Of a stretch of 64,000 nt of DNA, positions 26,268 to 33,749 are shown piece after piece. The notes below the pieces were generated by a model. The model was given only the letters and a program-made list of their open reading frames with translations, did not search any database and was not told where the DNA came from. Within the stretch, counting starts at the first letter, position 1, and each line of letters opens with the position of its first letter. Source of the stretch: Dysgonomonadaceae bacterium zrk40. GTDB taxonomy: Bacteria > Bacteroidota > Bacteroidia > Bacteroidales > Dysgonomonadaceae. A program made the position numbers and the translations under genes. The stretch lies in assembly GCA_016916535.1 (NCBI GenBank), contig CP070276.1, forward strand, positions 2,046,001 through 2,110,000, read 5' to 3'.

Positions 26268-27623
26268 TTACAGCTTGCATGCTTTCAGGTGGTCGGGCAC
26301 TAACTCCTGACCGGTGATGCTCTCCAGGGTCTCATTTTTCCGGATCGTGTGGATACCCCCTGATGTATCAATCAATACCACCGCGGGGCGGAAGGTGATG
26401 AACTGCATCCACTGTGTCATGTTGTAGGCTCCCACCTCGTGTACCACCACCCGGTCACCTTTCTTCAGCAATGGCAGGCTTATGCTCTCGCGGATGCAGT
26501 CGATGTTCATGCAAAGGGGGCCGTAGAGAGCCATCTCTTCGCTGTGCTGCGTAAATTCCTGGGCAGGTGATATCCGGTGGTTGTACCAGAAGGAGGTGAA
26601 GAGGATGTTGACACCGATGTCGAGGATGGTGGATCTTCGTCCGTCAGAGAGTCGTTTGGAGGCCAGCACCGTTCCCAGCAGGTAGCCTGCCTCGTCGATT
26701 AGTGCGCGGCCGGTTTCAAGGATCAACAGCGGCAGCTCTTCCGGACGGAAGCCAAACTGCATGATGCTGCTGACGATAGCCTCTGCGTAGTCGTCGAAGG
26801 AGGGGATCACATCCGCCCCCTGGAGATATGTGCCCTTGAGGGTATTGGAGGAGCAGAAGCCACCCCCCATGTCGAGGTACTTCACCCGGACACCTGTTTT
26901 ACCGGCAGTTGTCTGCATCAGTTGGCATAGCTTATTCGCCGCTGTTGCGTAGGCGGAGGGTGTCAGCATGTAGGTGCCGATGTGGCAGTGCAATCCCTCC
27001 AGCTCCAGGCTGTGCTGGGTGACGATCTTCATGATGGCGTTCCAGGCTTCGCCCGACTCATAATTGAATCCAAACCGGTCCCACTGAGGATAGACCCCGG
27101 TATCCATATTGATCCGGATGGCCACCCTGGCCTTTTTCCCGGTACCCTCCAGCAACTCGATCAGGGTGTAAAGCTCGTCGAAATGGTCGAGGTGGATCAG
27201 CGAGCGGTTGTCGACCGCCAGCCGCAGATCCTCCCTGCTTTTGTCGGGACCGTTGAAGATGATCAGGTTGCCAGGCACTCCGTTCCGGATTGCTTTCTGG
27301 TACTCAAACCCTGATACTACCTCCGCCCAGCTTCCCTCCTGGTGGAAGATGTTGCAGACGGCATCCAGGTAGTTGGTCTTGTAGCTCCAGGCGAACTGCA
27401 CTTTCGGGTAGCGCATGGTGAAGGCGCGCATTGCCCGTCGAAAGGTCTGCCTGATGGTCCGTTCACTGAGGACAAACAGGGGGGAGCCATGTTCCTCCAT
27501 CAGACTGCTGACCGATACTCCCTCGATCTCCTTCATCGGCTGTTGGAGGTTTCTGCTTCCGAACTTGTTCAGCATACCCGTGTTCAGCTTCTGAATCATT
27601 GGGCGTTCGTAGGTTGGTTTCAT
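26268..27623 (-). CDS. Fold-type III PLP-dependent decarboxylase (DapDC/ornithine decarboxylase family)
   Basis: 451 residues. The PLP lysine is K82 (WSYKTNYL). Further family motifs are LHCHIGTY (about 211), DMGGGF (251), LETGRALI (303), GPLCMNIDC with active-site Cys371, and EVGAYN with Tyr400 near PLP phosphate. The family decarboxylates meso-diaminopimelate, ornithine, lysine or carboxylated polyamines. The usual EPGR is ETGR here, and the sequence is not a close match to LysA, so the substrate is likely different. It follows the ATP-grasp gene by 26 bases, which suggests the two act on the same metabolite. Confidence 0.85.
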   Translation of the reverse strand: MKPTYERPMIQKLNTGMLNKFGSRNLQQPMKEIEGVSVSSLMEEHGSPLFVLSERTIRQTFRRAMRAFTMRYPKVQFAWSYKTNYLDAVCNIFHQEGSWAEVVSGFEYQKAIRNGVPGNLIIFNGPDKSREDLRLAVDNRSLIHLDHFDELYTLIELLEGTGKKARVAIRINMDTGVYPQWDRFGFNYESGEAWNAIMKIVTQHSLELEGLHCHIGTYMLTPSAYATAANKLCQLMQTTAGKTGVRVKYLDMGGGFCSSNTLKGTYLQGADVIPSFDDYAEAIVSSIMQFGFRPEELPLLILETGRALIDEAGYLLGTVLASKRLSDGRRSTILDIGVNILFTSFWYNHRISPAQEFTQHSEEMALYGPLCMNIDCIRESISLPLLKKGDRVVVHEVGAYNMTQWMQFITFRPAVVLIDTSGGIHTIRKNETLESITGQELVPDHLKACKL

Positions 27624-27649
27624 TATTTCTTTTATTAATGACCTGTAAA

Positions 27650-28705
27650 TTACATCTCACCCGTGGTAGAGATCTTCTCGAAGGCTGAGATATCAACAAC
27701 CATGTCGTAGGAGTACCGGATGAACATCTTCCCGCTCTCATAGCGTGTGAACGGCTCCACCTCCTCGCCTAGCGCCATCTTCACCAACGCCTCGGGATGG
27801 TTCTGCCCGCATCCGTTGGCCAGGTATACCCAGGCCGGAAAACGGGGGTTCATCTCAAGCAAGTAGTACTCATCTTTTTTACTCTTGATAAACTCCAGCT
27901 CACATCCTCCCCGCCAACGGCTCTTCTCTACCAGGCTGCGTGCTGTTTCCAGCAGCTTCTCATCCTCCAATGAGATCCCCGACCAGGCTTTCCCCTTGTC
28001 GGTGATGTAGAGCTTGCGCATCGGTACCGCACCGATGCATCTTCCGTTGCCATCTCCCAGGGCGGTGACGTTCACCTCGGTACCGGCGATGAACTGTTGC
28101 AGAATGACCGGGTAGCCCCACTTGGCCACGATCTTGTAGAAATAGGAACTGGCCTGTTCGAACGAGGAGGCGATCCAGGCATCGTAATAGCGCCCCTTCA
28201 CCACGATGGGATATTCCACCTTCTCCTCCTCCTCCAGTTTTTTCAGTTCCTGGAGCTGGGTGATCATATGGCTCTCCGGAACTTTCACCCCATATTTCTC
28301 GCCGAATTTGTTCAATTCCGATTTCTGTCGCTCTTCGAACGATTCGTGCGTGGGCAGGAAGGAGGCGATGCCCAGCTCCTCCTTCATCCAGCCGGCAATT
28401 TTGATGAAGTTGTGCAGCTCCGCATCGAAGTTGGGGATAATCACGTCGGGTTGCTCCTTCTCCCGGATGTAGCGCAGTCGTTCCTGCAGCATGCCAGTGC
28501 CGCCCGTGGGGAGGGGGAGCTGGTAGACCCTGTGGGCCATCTCCTCCATGTAGATGCCCGGCTCGAGCGTTTCGTAGGAGAGACCGATGATGCGGACGTC
28601 GAAATCACGACTCTCCCGCAGCGCCCGGATCACCGGGATGCCGGGGCCGGGACTGTCGATGTTGTTCAGCCCGGTAACGGCGACGGTGATCTTACGCCTC
28701 TTCAT
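27650..28705 (-). CDS. ATP-grasp ligase (carbamoyl-phosphate-synthase-like fold)
   Basis: 351 residues. An N-terminal Rossmann-like preATP-grasp domain (KITVAVTGLNNIDSPGPGIPVIRAL) precedes the ATP-grasp domain. YPIVVKGRYYDAWIA contains the ATP-binding Lys, and CELEFIKSKKDEYYLLEMNPRFPAWVYL carries the Mg-binding Glu and Asn. Family members ligate a carboxylate to an amine or thiol through an acyl phosphate. The substrate is unknown. The start overlaps the end of the PqqD-like gene by 14 bases, so the two are translationally coupled. It is not CarB: it is a third of the size and has no duplicated half. Confidence 0.87.
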   Translation of the reverse strand: MKRRKITVAVTGLNNIDSPGPGIPVIRALRESRDFDVRIIGLSYETLEPGIYMEEMAHRVYQLPLPTGGTGMLQERLRYIREKEQPDVIIPNFDAELHNFIKIAGWMKEELGIASFLPTHESFEERQKSELNKFGEKYGVKVPESHMITQLQELKKLEEEEKVEYPIVVKGRYYDAWIASSFEQASSYFYKIVAKWGYPVILQQFIAGTEVNVTALGDGNGRCIGAVPMRKLYITDKGKAWSGISLEDEKLLETARSLVEKSRWRGGCELEFIKSKKDEYYLLEMNPRFPAWVYLANGCGQNHPEALVKMALGEEVEPFTRYESGKMFIRYSYDMVVDISAFEKISTTGEM

Positions 28706-28943
28706 ACTCGGTGAGTTGGTAGCTCTTCAGCATGGTGAAGAAGTCGCTGAGATCCATCTCGGCGCTGTTTTTGTCCAGTTCGAACCTCTCACGGAATCTT
28801 TCCATAATCGATTCGGTCTCTTTTCCCTCCTGCAGCATGTGCAGCACAAATAGACCGGTCTCGTTCACGCTGAAGCTATCTCCCGTGAGCGGATTGAATA
28901 TAAAACCGGTCTCGCTGATGGCGATGTTTTTTCTGATCTTCAC
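28692..28943 (-). CDS. PqqD-family protein (peptide-recognition-like)
   Basis: 83 residues. The PqqD fold pattern is visible: a beta-hairpin (IRKNIAISETGFIFNPLTGDSFSVNETG), then LFVLHMLQEGKETESIMERF and a C-terminal helix LSDFFTMLKSYQL. PqqD proteins bind the leader or core of ribosomal peptides and hand them to a modifying enzyme; related small proteins also occur next to ATP-grasp enzymes without any known peptide. It is the first gene of the operon. No obvious precursor peptide ORF lies immediately beside it. Confidence 0.8.
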   Translation of the reverse strand: MKIRKNIAISETGFIFNPLTGDSFSVNETGLFVLHMLQEGKETESIMERFRERFELDKNSAEMDLSDFFTMLKSYQLTEYEEA

Positions 28944-28982
28944 GGTGTGAGTGTAATGGTTATTTGCAGTAAATGTATAAAT

Positions 28983-29006
28983 TAATCGGGAGCAGACTCC
29001 CGATTA
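28983..29006 (-). terminator. Terminator hairpin after the EF-hand gene
   Basis: TAATCGGGA (28983-28991) and TCCCGATTA (28998-29006) form a perfect 9-bp stem with a 6-base loop. In the minus direction it is followed by TTTATAC-type AT-rich sequence. It separates the EF-hand operon from the PqqD operon. Confidence 0.5.
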
Positions 29007-29027
29007 CCCAATTATTTAACGAATCCT

Positions 29028-29474
29028 TTACTTTTTAACAGGTTCTCTCCGGTCACAGATGCCATTGTTGTTTGCATCTACAAAATTCACCGCTCGTCCC
29101 TTGCCGTTGCGCAGCCCGGCACCATTTCCTGGTCTGCGTCCGGCCCTGCCGCTTTCATAATAGTCGCAGATACCGTTCTCATCTGCATCTACGAAACCGC
29201 GACCTCCCCTGCCGCGACCGTTGCGCATGCCCTTGCCATTGACTCTTCCGCTGCCGTCTAGCAGCCGTCCTTTACCGTTGGCATTGGGATTTCCGGGCGT
29301 CCCCTTCTCAAAGTTGTCGCAGATGCCGTTGTTGTCGTTGTCCACGAACGCTGGCCCATTTTGGGTGGTGGTTTCCTTTTCGGTTTCTACAGGTTCCTGT
29401 GCAGTGGCCAGACCGATGGAAAGCACGACGGCCAATGCTGAAAGAAAAATTTTTGTTTTCATCTTGTTGTTCAT
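29028..29474 (-). CDS. Secreted protein with three EF-hand-like Ca-binding repeats
   Basis: 148 residues from the ATG ending at 29474 (or 144 from 29462, MKTKIFLSALAVVLSIGLATAQ). After the signal peptide come three near-identical units, FVDNDNNGICDNFE, FVDADENGICDYYE and FVDANNNGICDRRE, each with an Asp/Asn-rich calcium-type loop and one Cys. They are separated by Gly/Arg/Asn-rich linkers (GKGMRNGRGRGGRG). It is the last gene of a sigma-factor operon. Metal binding is likely, Ca being the usual ligand for such loops. The function is unknown. Confidence 0.8.
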   Translation of the reverse strand: MNNKMKTKIFLSALAVVLSIGLATAQEPVETEKETTTQNGPAFVDNDNNGICDNFEKGTPGNPNANGKGRLLDGSGRVNGKGMRNGRGRGGRGFVDADENGICDYYESGRAGRRPGNGAGLRNGKGRAVNFVDANNNGICDRREPVKK

Positions 29475-29520
29475 TTTATAGAGTTTGTATGGTTGTTTTA
29501 TCGTTTGAGCCACCAATACT

Positions 29521-30087
29521 TCATTCGCTTCTGCCGTTCCTGCCATAGCGGTGCCGGTATCCTGGAGTAATTGCGGTACTGTCGTTCCAGTTATAACCCC
29601 TGCCCCGGTTCATGGTCCCGTCGCGAAACAGCGGAGTGAATGCCTGTTGTAGTTGTAGGCACTGCGAGGAGTCGCAAAGGGTTCGCAGAGTGAGGTAAAG
29701 ATTATTGGTGATTTTTTTCAGGTCGGCATGGTGGCTCCCTACATGTTCCGAGAGAGTGTTCAGTCGGACTGTATCGGGTAAGGAAGCGTTCAGCTCGGTG
29801 AAAAGTTCATTTTTCAGTGAGTCCATCTCGAAGATCAGCTCGTTTGCCGTGTACTGGAAGTTACGGTGCGCATCCCTGAATTTCTGCATCTGTGCATCAT
29901 TGAAGCCAAGTTGTTGTCTGAAAAATTTTCCCGTGAGGGGATTGGGCTGATCCTCATCCAACACGATGGCAACCTCCTGCTCCTTAGCCATTGCCCGATT
30001 TCTGACAAGGATGGTGCCAATGGTGGAGAGATTGAGAATCACCAGCAAGGCGATGACCCACCATAGAATTTTAGTCGTTCTGTTCAT
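29521..30087 (-). CDS. Membrane-anchored Spy/CnrX-like periplasmic sensor
   Basis: 188 residues from the ATG ending at 30087 (MNRTTKILWWVIALLVILNLSTIG, one N-terminal helix). The periplasmic part is helical: LGFNDAQMQKFRDAHRNFQYTANELI, then LSEHVGSHHADLKKIT. It follows the LTxxQ/CnrX pattern of heavy-metal or envelope stress sensors. The His residues around HRN and SHHADL are in the region where CnrX binds metal. It overlaps the upstream gene by 17 bases. The likely role is to modulate the sigma factor encoded in the operon in response to an extracytoplasmic signal. Confidence 0.75.
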   Translation of the reverse strand: MNRTTKILWWVIALLVILNLSTIGTILVRNRAMAKEQEVAIVLDEDQPNPLTGKFFRQQLGFNDAQMQKFRDAHRNFQYTANELIFEMDSLKNELFTELNASLPDTVRLNTLSEHVGSHHADLKKITNNLYLTLRTLCDSSQCLQLQQAFTPLFRDGTMNRGRGYNWNDSTAITPGYRHRYGRNGRSE

Positions 30088-30394
30088 GATCGGTGAAGTT
30101 GTAATATCCCAGGTTTTCGATTTGTCCATCGTTGATGTTGAGGCTCATACCCGCGGTTGGCCGCTCACTGTAACTGCTGCCGATGGTGATGCCCAGAAAA
30201 ACTACCGCGACGATTGTTCCCGCCAGCACGACGCTCTGCCAGATCGGCACCCTTCTGCCCGCTCTGTCGCTTCTCCGCTCAATTTCTGCCATCACGCGAC
30301 TGGCAAGGAAAGGGTTGGATTCCGTTGCCCTTTCACGCCGGATAAGTTCATCGACAAGATGTTCTCTTTTCATCATTTTCATCAGTTCGTTCAT
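30071..30394 (-). CDS. Small membrane protein, probable anti-sigma factor
   Basis: 107 residues. A cytosolic helical part (MNELMKMMKREHLVDELIRRERATESNPFLASRVMAEIERR) is followed by one transmembrane helix (VVLAGTIVAVVFLGITIGSS) and a short periplasmic tail. Size, topology and position 27 bases after an ECF sigma gene fit an anti-sigma factor. There is no zinc HxxxCxxC motif, so it is not a ZAS-type anti-sigma. The assignment is by context. Confidence 0.65.
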   Translation of the reverse strand: MNELMKMMKREHLVDELIRRERATESNPFLASRVMAEIERRSDRAGRRVPIWQSVVLAGTIVAVVFLGITIGSSYSERPTAGMSLNINDGQIENLGYYNFTDHEQND

Positions 30395-30421
30395 TGTTTA
30401 GACACACGGTGCAGAGATTTC

Positions 30422-30958
30422 CTACGGACTCTGCAGTTTTTTTCTCAGTTTCTCGTTGGCTCGTTGCAATAGCTGCTCAACCGCGCCCTCCGTGCGGTTC
30501 ATGATGGTTGCGATTTGCTTCTGTGGCAACTCCTCGTAGCGGCTCAGGACGAAAGCCATCCGTTGCTTTTCAGGCAGTGCGTCGATCGCTGCCCGAATCT
30601 CCCGATCCTGCTCTTCACGTTCCAGCATCTCAAGTGGTGTCTTATCACTGCTGCCCCTGTTGAAAATCGTATCGAGCGATTGCAGCAGCCGTTTCTTCTT
30701 GTTTTTGCGGAGTTGGTTGAGCGACATGTTAAGGGTGATCCGGTAAAGCCAGGTGCTGAATGCCGCTTCTCCATGGAAGGTGTGGAGCATTTCGTAGACG
30801 CGGATGAAGACCTCCTGTGTGAGATCTTCCGCATCCTCCTTAGCATGCAGGTACCCCATTACCACACGGAACACCTGCTGCTGATAACGTTCCATCAGGG
30901 TTCTGAAGGCAGTGGAGTTGCCTGATATGATCTCTTTTATGAGTTGTTGGTCCGACAT
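30422..30958 (-). CDS. RNA polymerase sigma-70 factor, ECF subfamily
   Basis: 178 residues from the ATG ending at 30958 (MSDQQLIKEIISGNSTAF). Region 2 contains RYQQQVFRVVMGYLHAKEDAEDLTQEVFIRVY. Region 4 contains LPEKQRMAFVLSRYEELPQKQIATIMNRTEGAVEQLLQRA. A frame extension of 27 codons upstream is unlikely. It heads an operon with a likely anti-sigma factor, a Spy/CnrX-like sensor and the EF-hand-repeat protein, so it probably directs an envelope metal or stress response. Confidence 0.9.
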   Translation of the reverse strand: MSDQQLIKEIISGNSTAFRTLMERYQQQVFRVVMGYLHAKEDAEDLTQEVFIRVYEMLHTFHGEAAFSTWLYRITLNMSLNQLRKNKKKRLLQSLDTIFNRGSSDKTPLEMLEREEQDREIRAAIDALPEKQRMAFVLSRYEELPQKQIATIMNRTEGAVEQLLQRANEKLRKKLQSP

Positions 30959-31141
30959 GCAGTTTGGTTGGCACACTTTTGCTATGTTTGACACGATAGG
31001 AAGCCGATTCCTACGGTAAAGGTATTCTTTTTTTAGCAAGCAGCTATTCCTGCCTGGGAATGATTCGGTTGACTTTGCTCGTCATTGCCGGTTAGATTTG
31101 CCAGATGAGTATCTCATCTAGAAATAGCGTTACACTAAAAA

Positions 31142-31302
31142 GTGAACCTTTTCTGATATTTTTGGAAGCTCATCCTATATTTTAAGTTTATTGCACCCTT
31201 ATATCCACTCCAATAATTATGGGAGTGGATATAAGGGTGCAATAAGGCTAGAGCTTTTCAGAACCCATGAAAGTCCTTGTCTCGTCCTGAAATAGGGTTC
31301 AC
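31142..31302. repeat. Possible non-autonomous element or IS remnant with imperfect ends
   Basis: GTGAACC at 31142-31148 and GGTTCAC at 31296-31302 face each other, with AT-rich flanks (AAAAAGTGAACC and its near mirror). Between them lies a 58-base hairpin. No ORF is present. The layout is that of a MITE or collapsed IS, but the inverted ends are short and imperfect. This covers most of the 500-base gap between the sigma factor and the transposase. Confidence 0.35.
31188..31245. repeat. Long perfect inverted repeat (24-bp arms)
   Basis: Arms at 31188-31211 and 31222-31245 are exact reverse complements, and the 10-base loop at 31212-31221 is itself AT-rich (AATAATTATG). No T-run follows, so it is not a standard terminator. 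Confidence 0.85.
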
Positions 31303-31306
31303 AAAA

Positions 31307-31345
31307 AGGCCGTCTCATGTGATATGATGAGACGGCCTCTTTGAA
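31307..31345. terminator. Terminator-like hairpin beside the IS
   Basis: AGGCCGTCTCAT (31307-31318) pairs exactly with ATGAGACGGCCT (31327-31338) with an 8-base loop; a T-rich stretch follows. It may insulate the IS from upstream transcription. Confidence 0.6.
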
Positions 31346-31357
31346 TTTTTTCTTTTA

Positions 31358-32391
31358 ACGTGAGTTCGGGATAAGAAAAGCATAAAAAAAGTTGTGATAT
31401 AGGGAGATTATTTGTATATTTATAGCTGATAATCAAACAAATAACAAACATCAGCCCTATGATCACAACAGACAAAGTTATTGAAATATTTTGTATTGCC
31501 GACGATTTTTGTGCAGAATATGAGAATGAAATTCAGAATCATCAACTTCAAGCCGGGGGTACAACTAAAAGGAGAAACAGGAAAACGCAAATGTCCCAGA
31601 GCGAGATTATTGCCGTGATGGTCTGTTTCCACTGCGGAACCTTCCATAATTTCAAGAATTATTACCTGTTTTATATTTGCAAACACATGAAGAGCTATTT
31701 TCCAAATGCCGTTTCCTACAACCGTTTTGTCGAGTTGCAACCCAGGGTGATTGTACCTTTCATGCTCTTGCTCAAACTCTTTGGATTTGGTGAATGCACA
31801 GGCATTACATATGTGGATAGCACTCCCATTAAAGTATGTCATAACAAGCGTATACACTCGAATAAAGTATTCAGGGATCTGGCACAAAGAGGGAAAAGTA
31901 CGATGGGCTGGTTTTTTGGATTCAAGCTTCATCTGGTCTGTAACGAAAAGGGTGAATTGCTGAATTTCTCTCTCACAAAAGGCAATGTCGACGATAGAAA
32001 CCCTGACGTAATCAATGTTCTTACCAAAGATCTTTTCGGTAAACTATATGCAGACAAGGGTTACATCAGCACAAAGCTCTTCGAGATGCTGTTTGACCAG
32101 GGTGTTCATTTAGTGACCGGTATACGCTCAAATATGAAAAATTCCCTGATGTCATTCCGCGACAAGATTCTCTTACGCAAAAGATCTGTAATTGAGTCCA
32201 TCAATGATGAACTGAAGAATATCTGCCAGATAGAACATTCAAGGCATCGTTCCACACATAATTTCATCATGAACATAATTGCTGCATTGGTGGCATATTG
32301 TTTCTTTCCCAAAAAGCCTTCAATCAAATTTGAAGTGGAAAAGTCAAGTCAATTAACCATTTGGGGATAATATGTTATCCCGAACTCACGT
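31358..32391 (+). mobile_element. Complete IS982-family insertion sequence
   Basis: About 1.03 kb, bounded by perfect terminal inverted repeats AACGTGAGTTCGGGATAA (31357-31374) and its complement (32375-32392), one transposase gene inside. A possible 5-base direct repeat TTTTA flanks the element if the ends are set at 31358 and 32391; IS982 duplications are usually a little longer, so this is tentative. It inserted 14 bases past the stop of the QmoC-like gene. With intact ends and transposase it may still be active. Confidence 0.85.
31459..32370 (+). CDS. IS982-family transposase
   Basis: 303 residues, full length for the family. It is a DDE enzyme: Asp in TYVDSTPIKVCHNKRIH, Asp in LYADKGYIS and Glu in KRSVIESINDELKN. 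The N-terminal MSQSEIIAVMVCFHCGTFHNFKNYY and STMGWFFGFKLHLVCNEKGE are typical IS982 stretches. No frameshift is present. It lies between the inverted repeats described for the element. Confidence 0.93.
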   Translation: MITTDKVIEIFCIADDFCAEYENEIQNHQLQAGGTTKRRNRKTQMSQSEIIAVMVCFHCGTFHNFKNYYLFYICKHMKSYFPNAVSYNRFVELQPRVIVPFMLLLKLFGFGECTGITYVDSTPIKVCHNKRIHSNKVFRDLAQRGKSTMGWFFGFKLHLVCNEKGELLNFSLTKGNVDDRNPDVINVLTKDLFGKLYADKGYISTKLFEMLFDQGVHLVTGIRSNMKNSLMSFRDKILLRKRSVIESINDELKNICQIEHSRHRSTHNFIMNIIAALVAYCFFPKKPSIKFEVEKSSQLTIWG

Positions 32392-32405
32392 TTTTAGTCT
32401 GCTGT

Positions 32406-33467
32406 TCAGGATTGCTGCAGACTCCTGATCTTCGTGAAATAGTGTGCGAAGGAACGGTAGAGGAAATGGGTCCACTTACCGAAAGGCACGATGATCAGTG
32501 CCCACTGAGCAAGTATGGTGAGGTGGAGGATGTGCATCCAGATATTGCTTTCGAGCAGCTGAAGGTCGATGAAGAGGCGCACCAGGAAGGCGGTCAGTCC
32601 CATCATCAGCAGCCAGATTACGAAGAACCAGTCGGAGGGTTGAGAGAACTTGTTCAACGACTTGTTCTTTTTGATCCTTCCGGAGACGAAATGGATGGTG
32701 ATCACGAATACCAGCAGACTCTCCAGGTAACCCAACAGGATCACGAAGAGATGCTCTGTGCCAAACCAGTTTAGAAAGACCGTGGTGAAGAGCAGCGACA
32801 GGTAGGCGAATACCAGTACCATGTGTTCCAGCCAGCGGAAGTTGTCCTCTTCGTCGCAATCTTTGGCCCTTTTCTGGGTGAACATGTTTACGAAAAGTTC
32901 GGTGAGTGCCGTGAAATAGCTCTTCAGCGGAACCTTCACCTTCTGCTTCACGATTGTGAAATACCACATCCGTAAAAGGTTTGGCACGAAGATCACCAGG
33001 AAGACGGTTGCGATGGCCATCATCTCGAAGAGGTGTCCCGCATGGATCAATCTCTCAGCATCAAAGCCTGTGGAGCGGGCGAAGAAGAAAACACCTGCGG
33101 CTACCAGCAGCAGTGCCATGATGGTGAAGGGTAGAGAACGGTAGAGCAGTCCCGAGAGACCGGTCCAGTCATACTTGGCGGTGAGCCAGCGCCGCAGCGA
33201 CATCATCAGCTCACCCGGGTTGGCAGTCTGCGGACACTGCGCGGTGCACTCGCCGCAATAGTAGCACTCCCAGGGCTTAAGCGACTGCTTCAGTTCATCC
33301 TCCAATCCCAGTGCACTGAGCCGCACCATCTCACGCGGAAAGGATTGGTCTGGGGTGGATAGTGAGCAGACAGCTGTGCAGTTACCACAGTTGTAACATG
33401 CATTGAAATTGACGGAACCGTACTTCTTCAGCTCCTCCGCGAAACGGGGATTTATTTTACTTGCCAT
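32406..33467 (-). CDS. QmoC-like quinone-interacting membrane oxidoreductase subunit
   Basis: 353 residues. The N-terminal HdrC-like ferredoxin part has two 4Fe-4S motifs, CYNCGNCTAVC (C24, C27, C30, C34) and CYYCGECTAQCP (C68, C71, C74, C78). Six membrane helices of the cytochrome b/NarI type follow (ILLGYLESLLVFVITIHF and others). This fusion is that of QmoC, which passes electrons between menaquinol and soluble HdrA-type flavoproteins. The ATG overlaps the stop of the upstream small gene by one base (TAATG). It is the last gene of the sulfur operon. Confidence 0.85.
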   Translation of the reverse strand: MASKINPRFAEELKKYGSVNFNACYNCGNCTAVCSLSTPDQSFPREMVRLSALGLEDELKQSLKPWECYYCGECTAQCPQTANPGELMMSLRRWLTAKYDWTGLSGLLYRSLPFTIMALLLVAAGVFFFARSTGFDAERLIHAGHLFEMMAIATVFLVIFVPNLLRMWYFTIVKQKVKVPLKSYFTALTELFVNMFTQKRAKDCDEEDNFRWLEHMVLVFAYLSLLFTTVFLNWFGTEHLFVILLGYLESLLVFVITIHFVSGRIKKNKSLNKFSQPSDWFFVIWLLMMGLTAFLVRLFIDLQLLESNIWMHILHLTILAQWALIIVPFGKWTHFLYRSFAHYFTKIRSLQQS

Positions 33468-33745
33468 TATTTTACCAGTTTATACGAATAGTATTCGTCC
33501 ATGTCGTCGATCTCGCCGGTGGCTACCACCCCATATTTCACCAGGGTGAGCAGGTAGTATGTCGCTTCGTGGAGGGGCATCTGCAGTCGTTCAGCGAGCT
33601 GCGCGATGGTGAGCTCCTCCTGCTCCAGTGCACCGGTGATTGCCCGTTTGATCCGGTTGAACTCTTTCAGCTCCTCTTTCACCCGTTTAGGGACACCCTG
33701 TTTCTCCCGCAGGTAGCGGGATGTTTTTCCTTTTTCTACTTCCAT
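33467..33745 (-). CDS. Small winged-helix-like protein of unknown function
   Basis: 92 residues from the ATG ending at 33745. It is basic at the start (MEVEKGKTSRYLREKQGVPKRVKEELKEF). A winged-helix-like core follows, ITGALEQEELTIAQLAERLQMPLHEATYYLLTLVKYGVV, and an acidic hairpin DDMDEYY. There are no cysteines. It lies 4 bases after the HdrA-like gene and is coupled to the QmoC gene, so it is part of the operon. It could be a local regulator or an assembly/structural subunit; nothing in the sequence decides. Confidence 0.7.
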   Translation of the reverse strand: MEVEKGKTSRYLREKQGVPKRVKEELKEFNRIKRAITGALEQEELTIAQLAERLQMPLHEATYYLLTLVKYGVVATGEIDDMDEYYSYKLVK

Positions 33746-33749
33746 ACTC

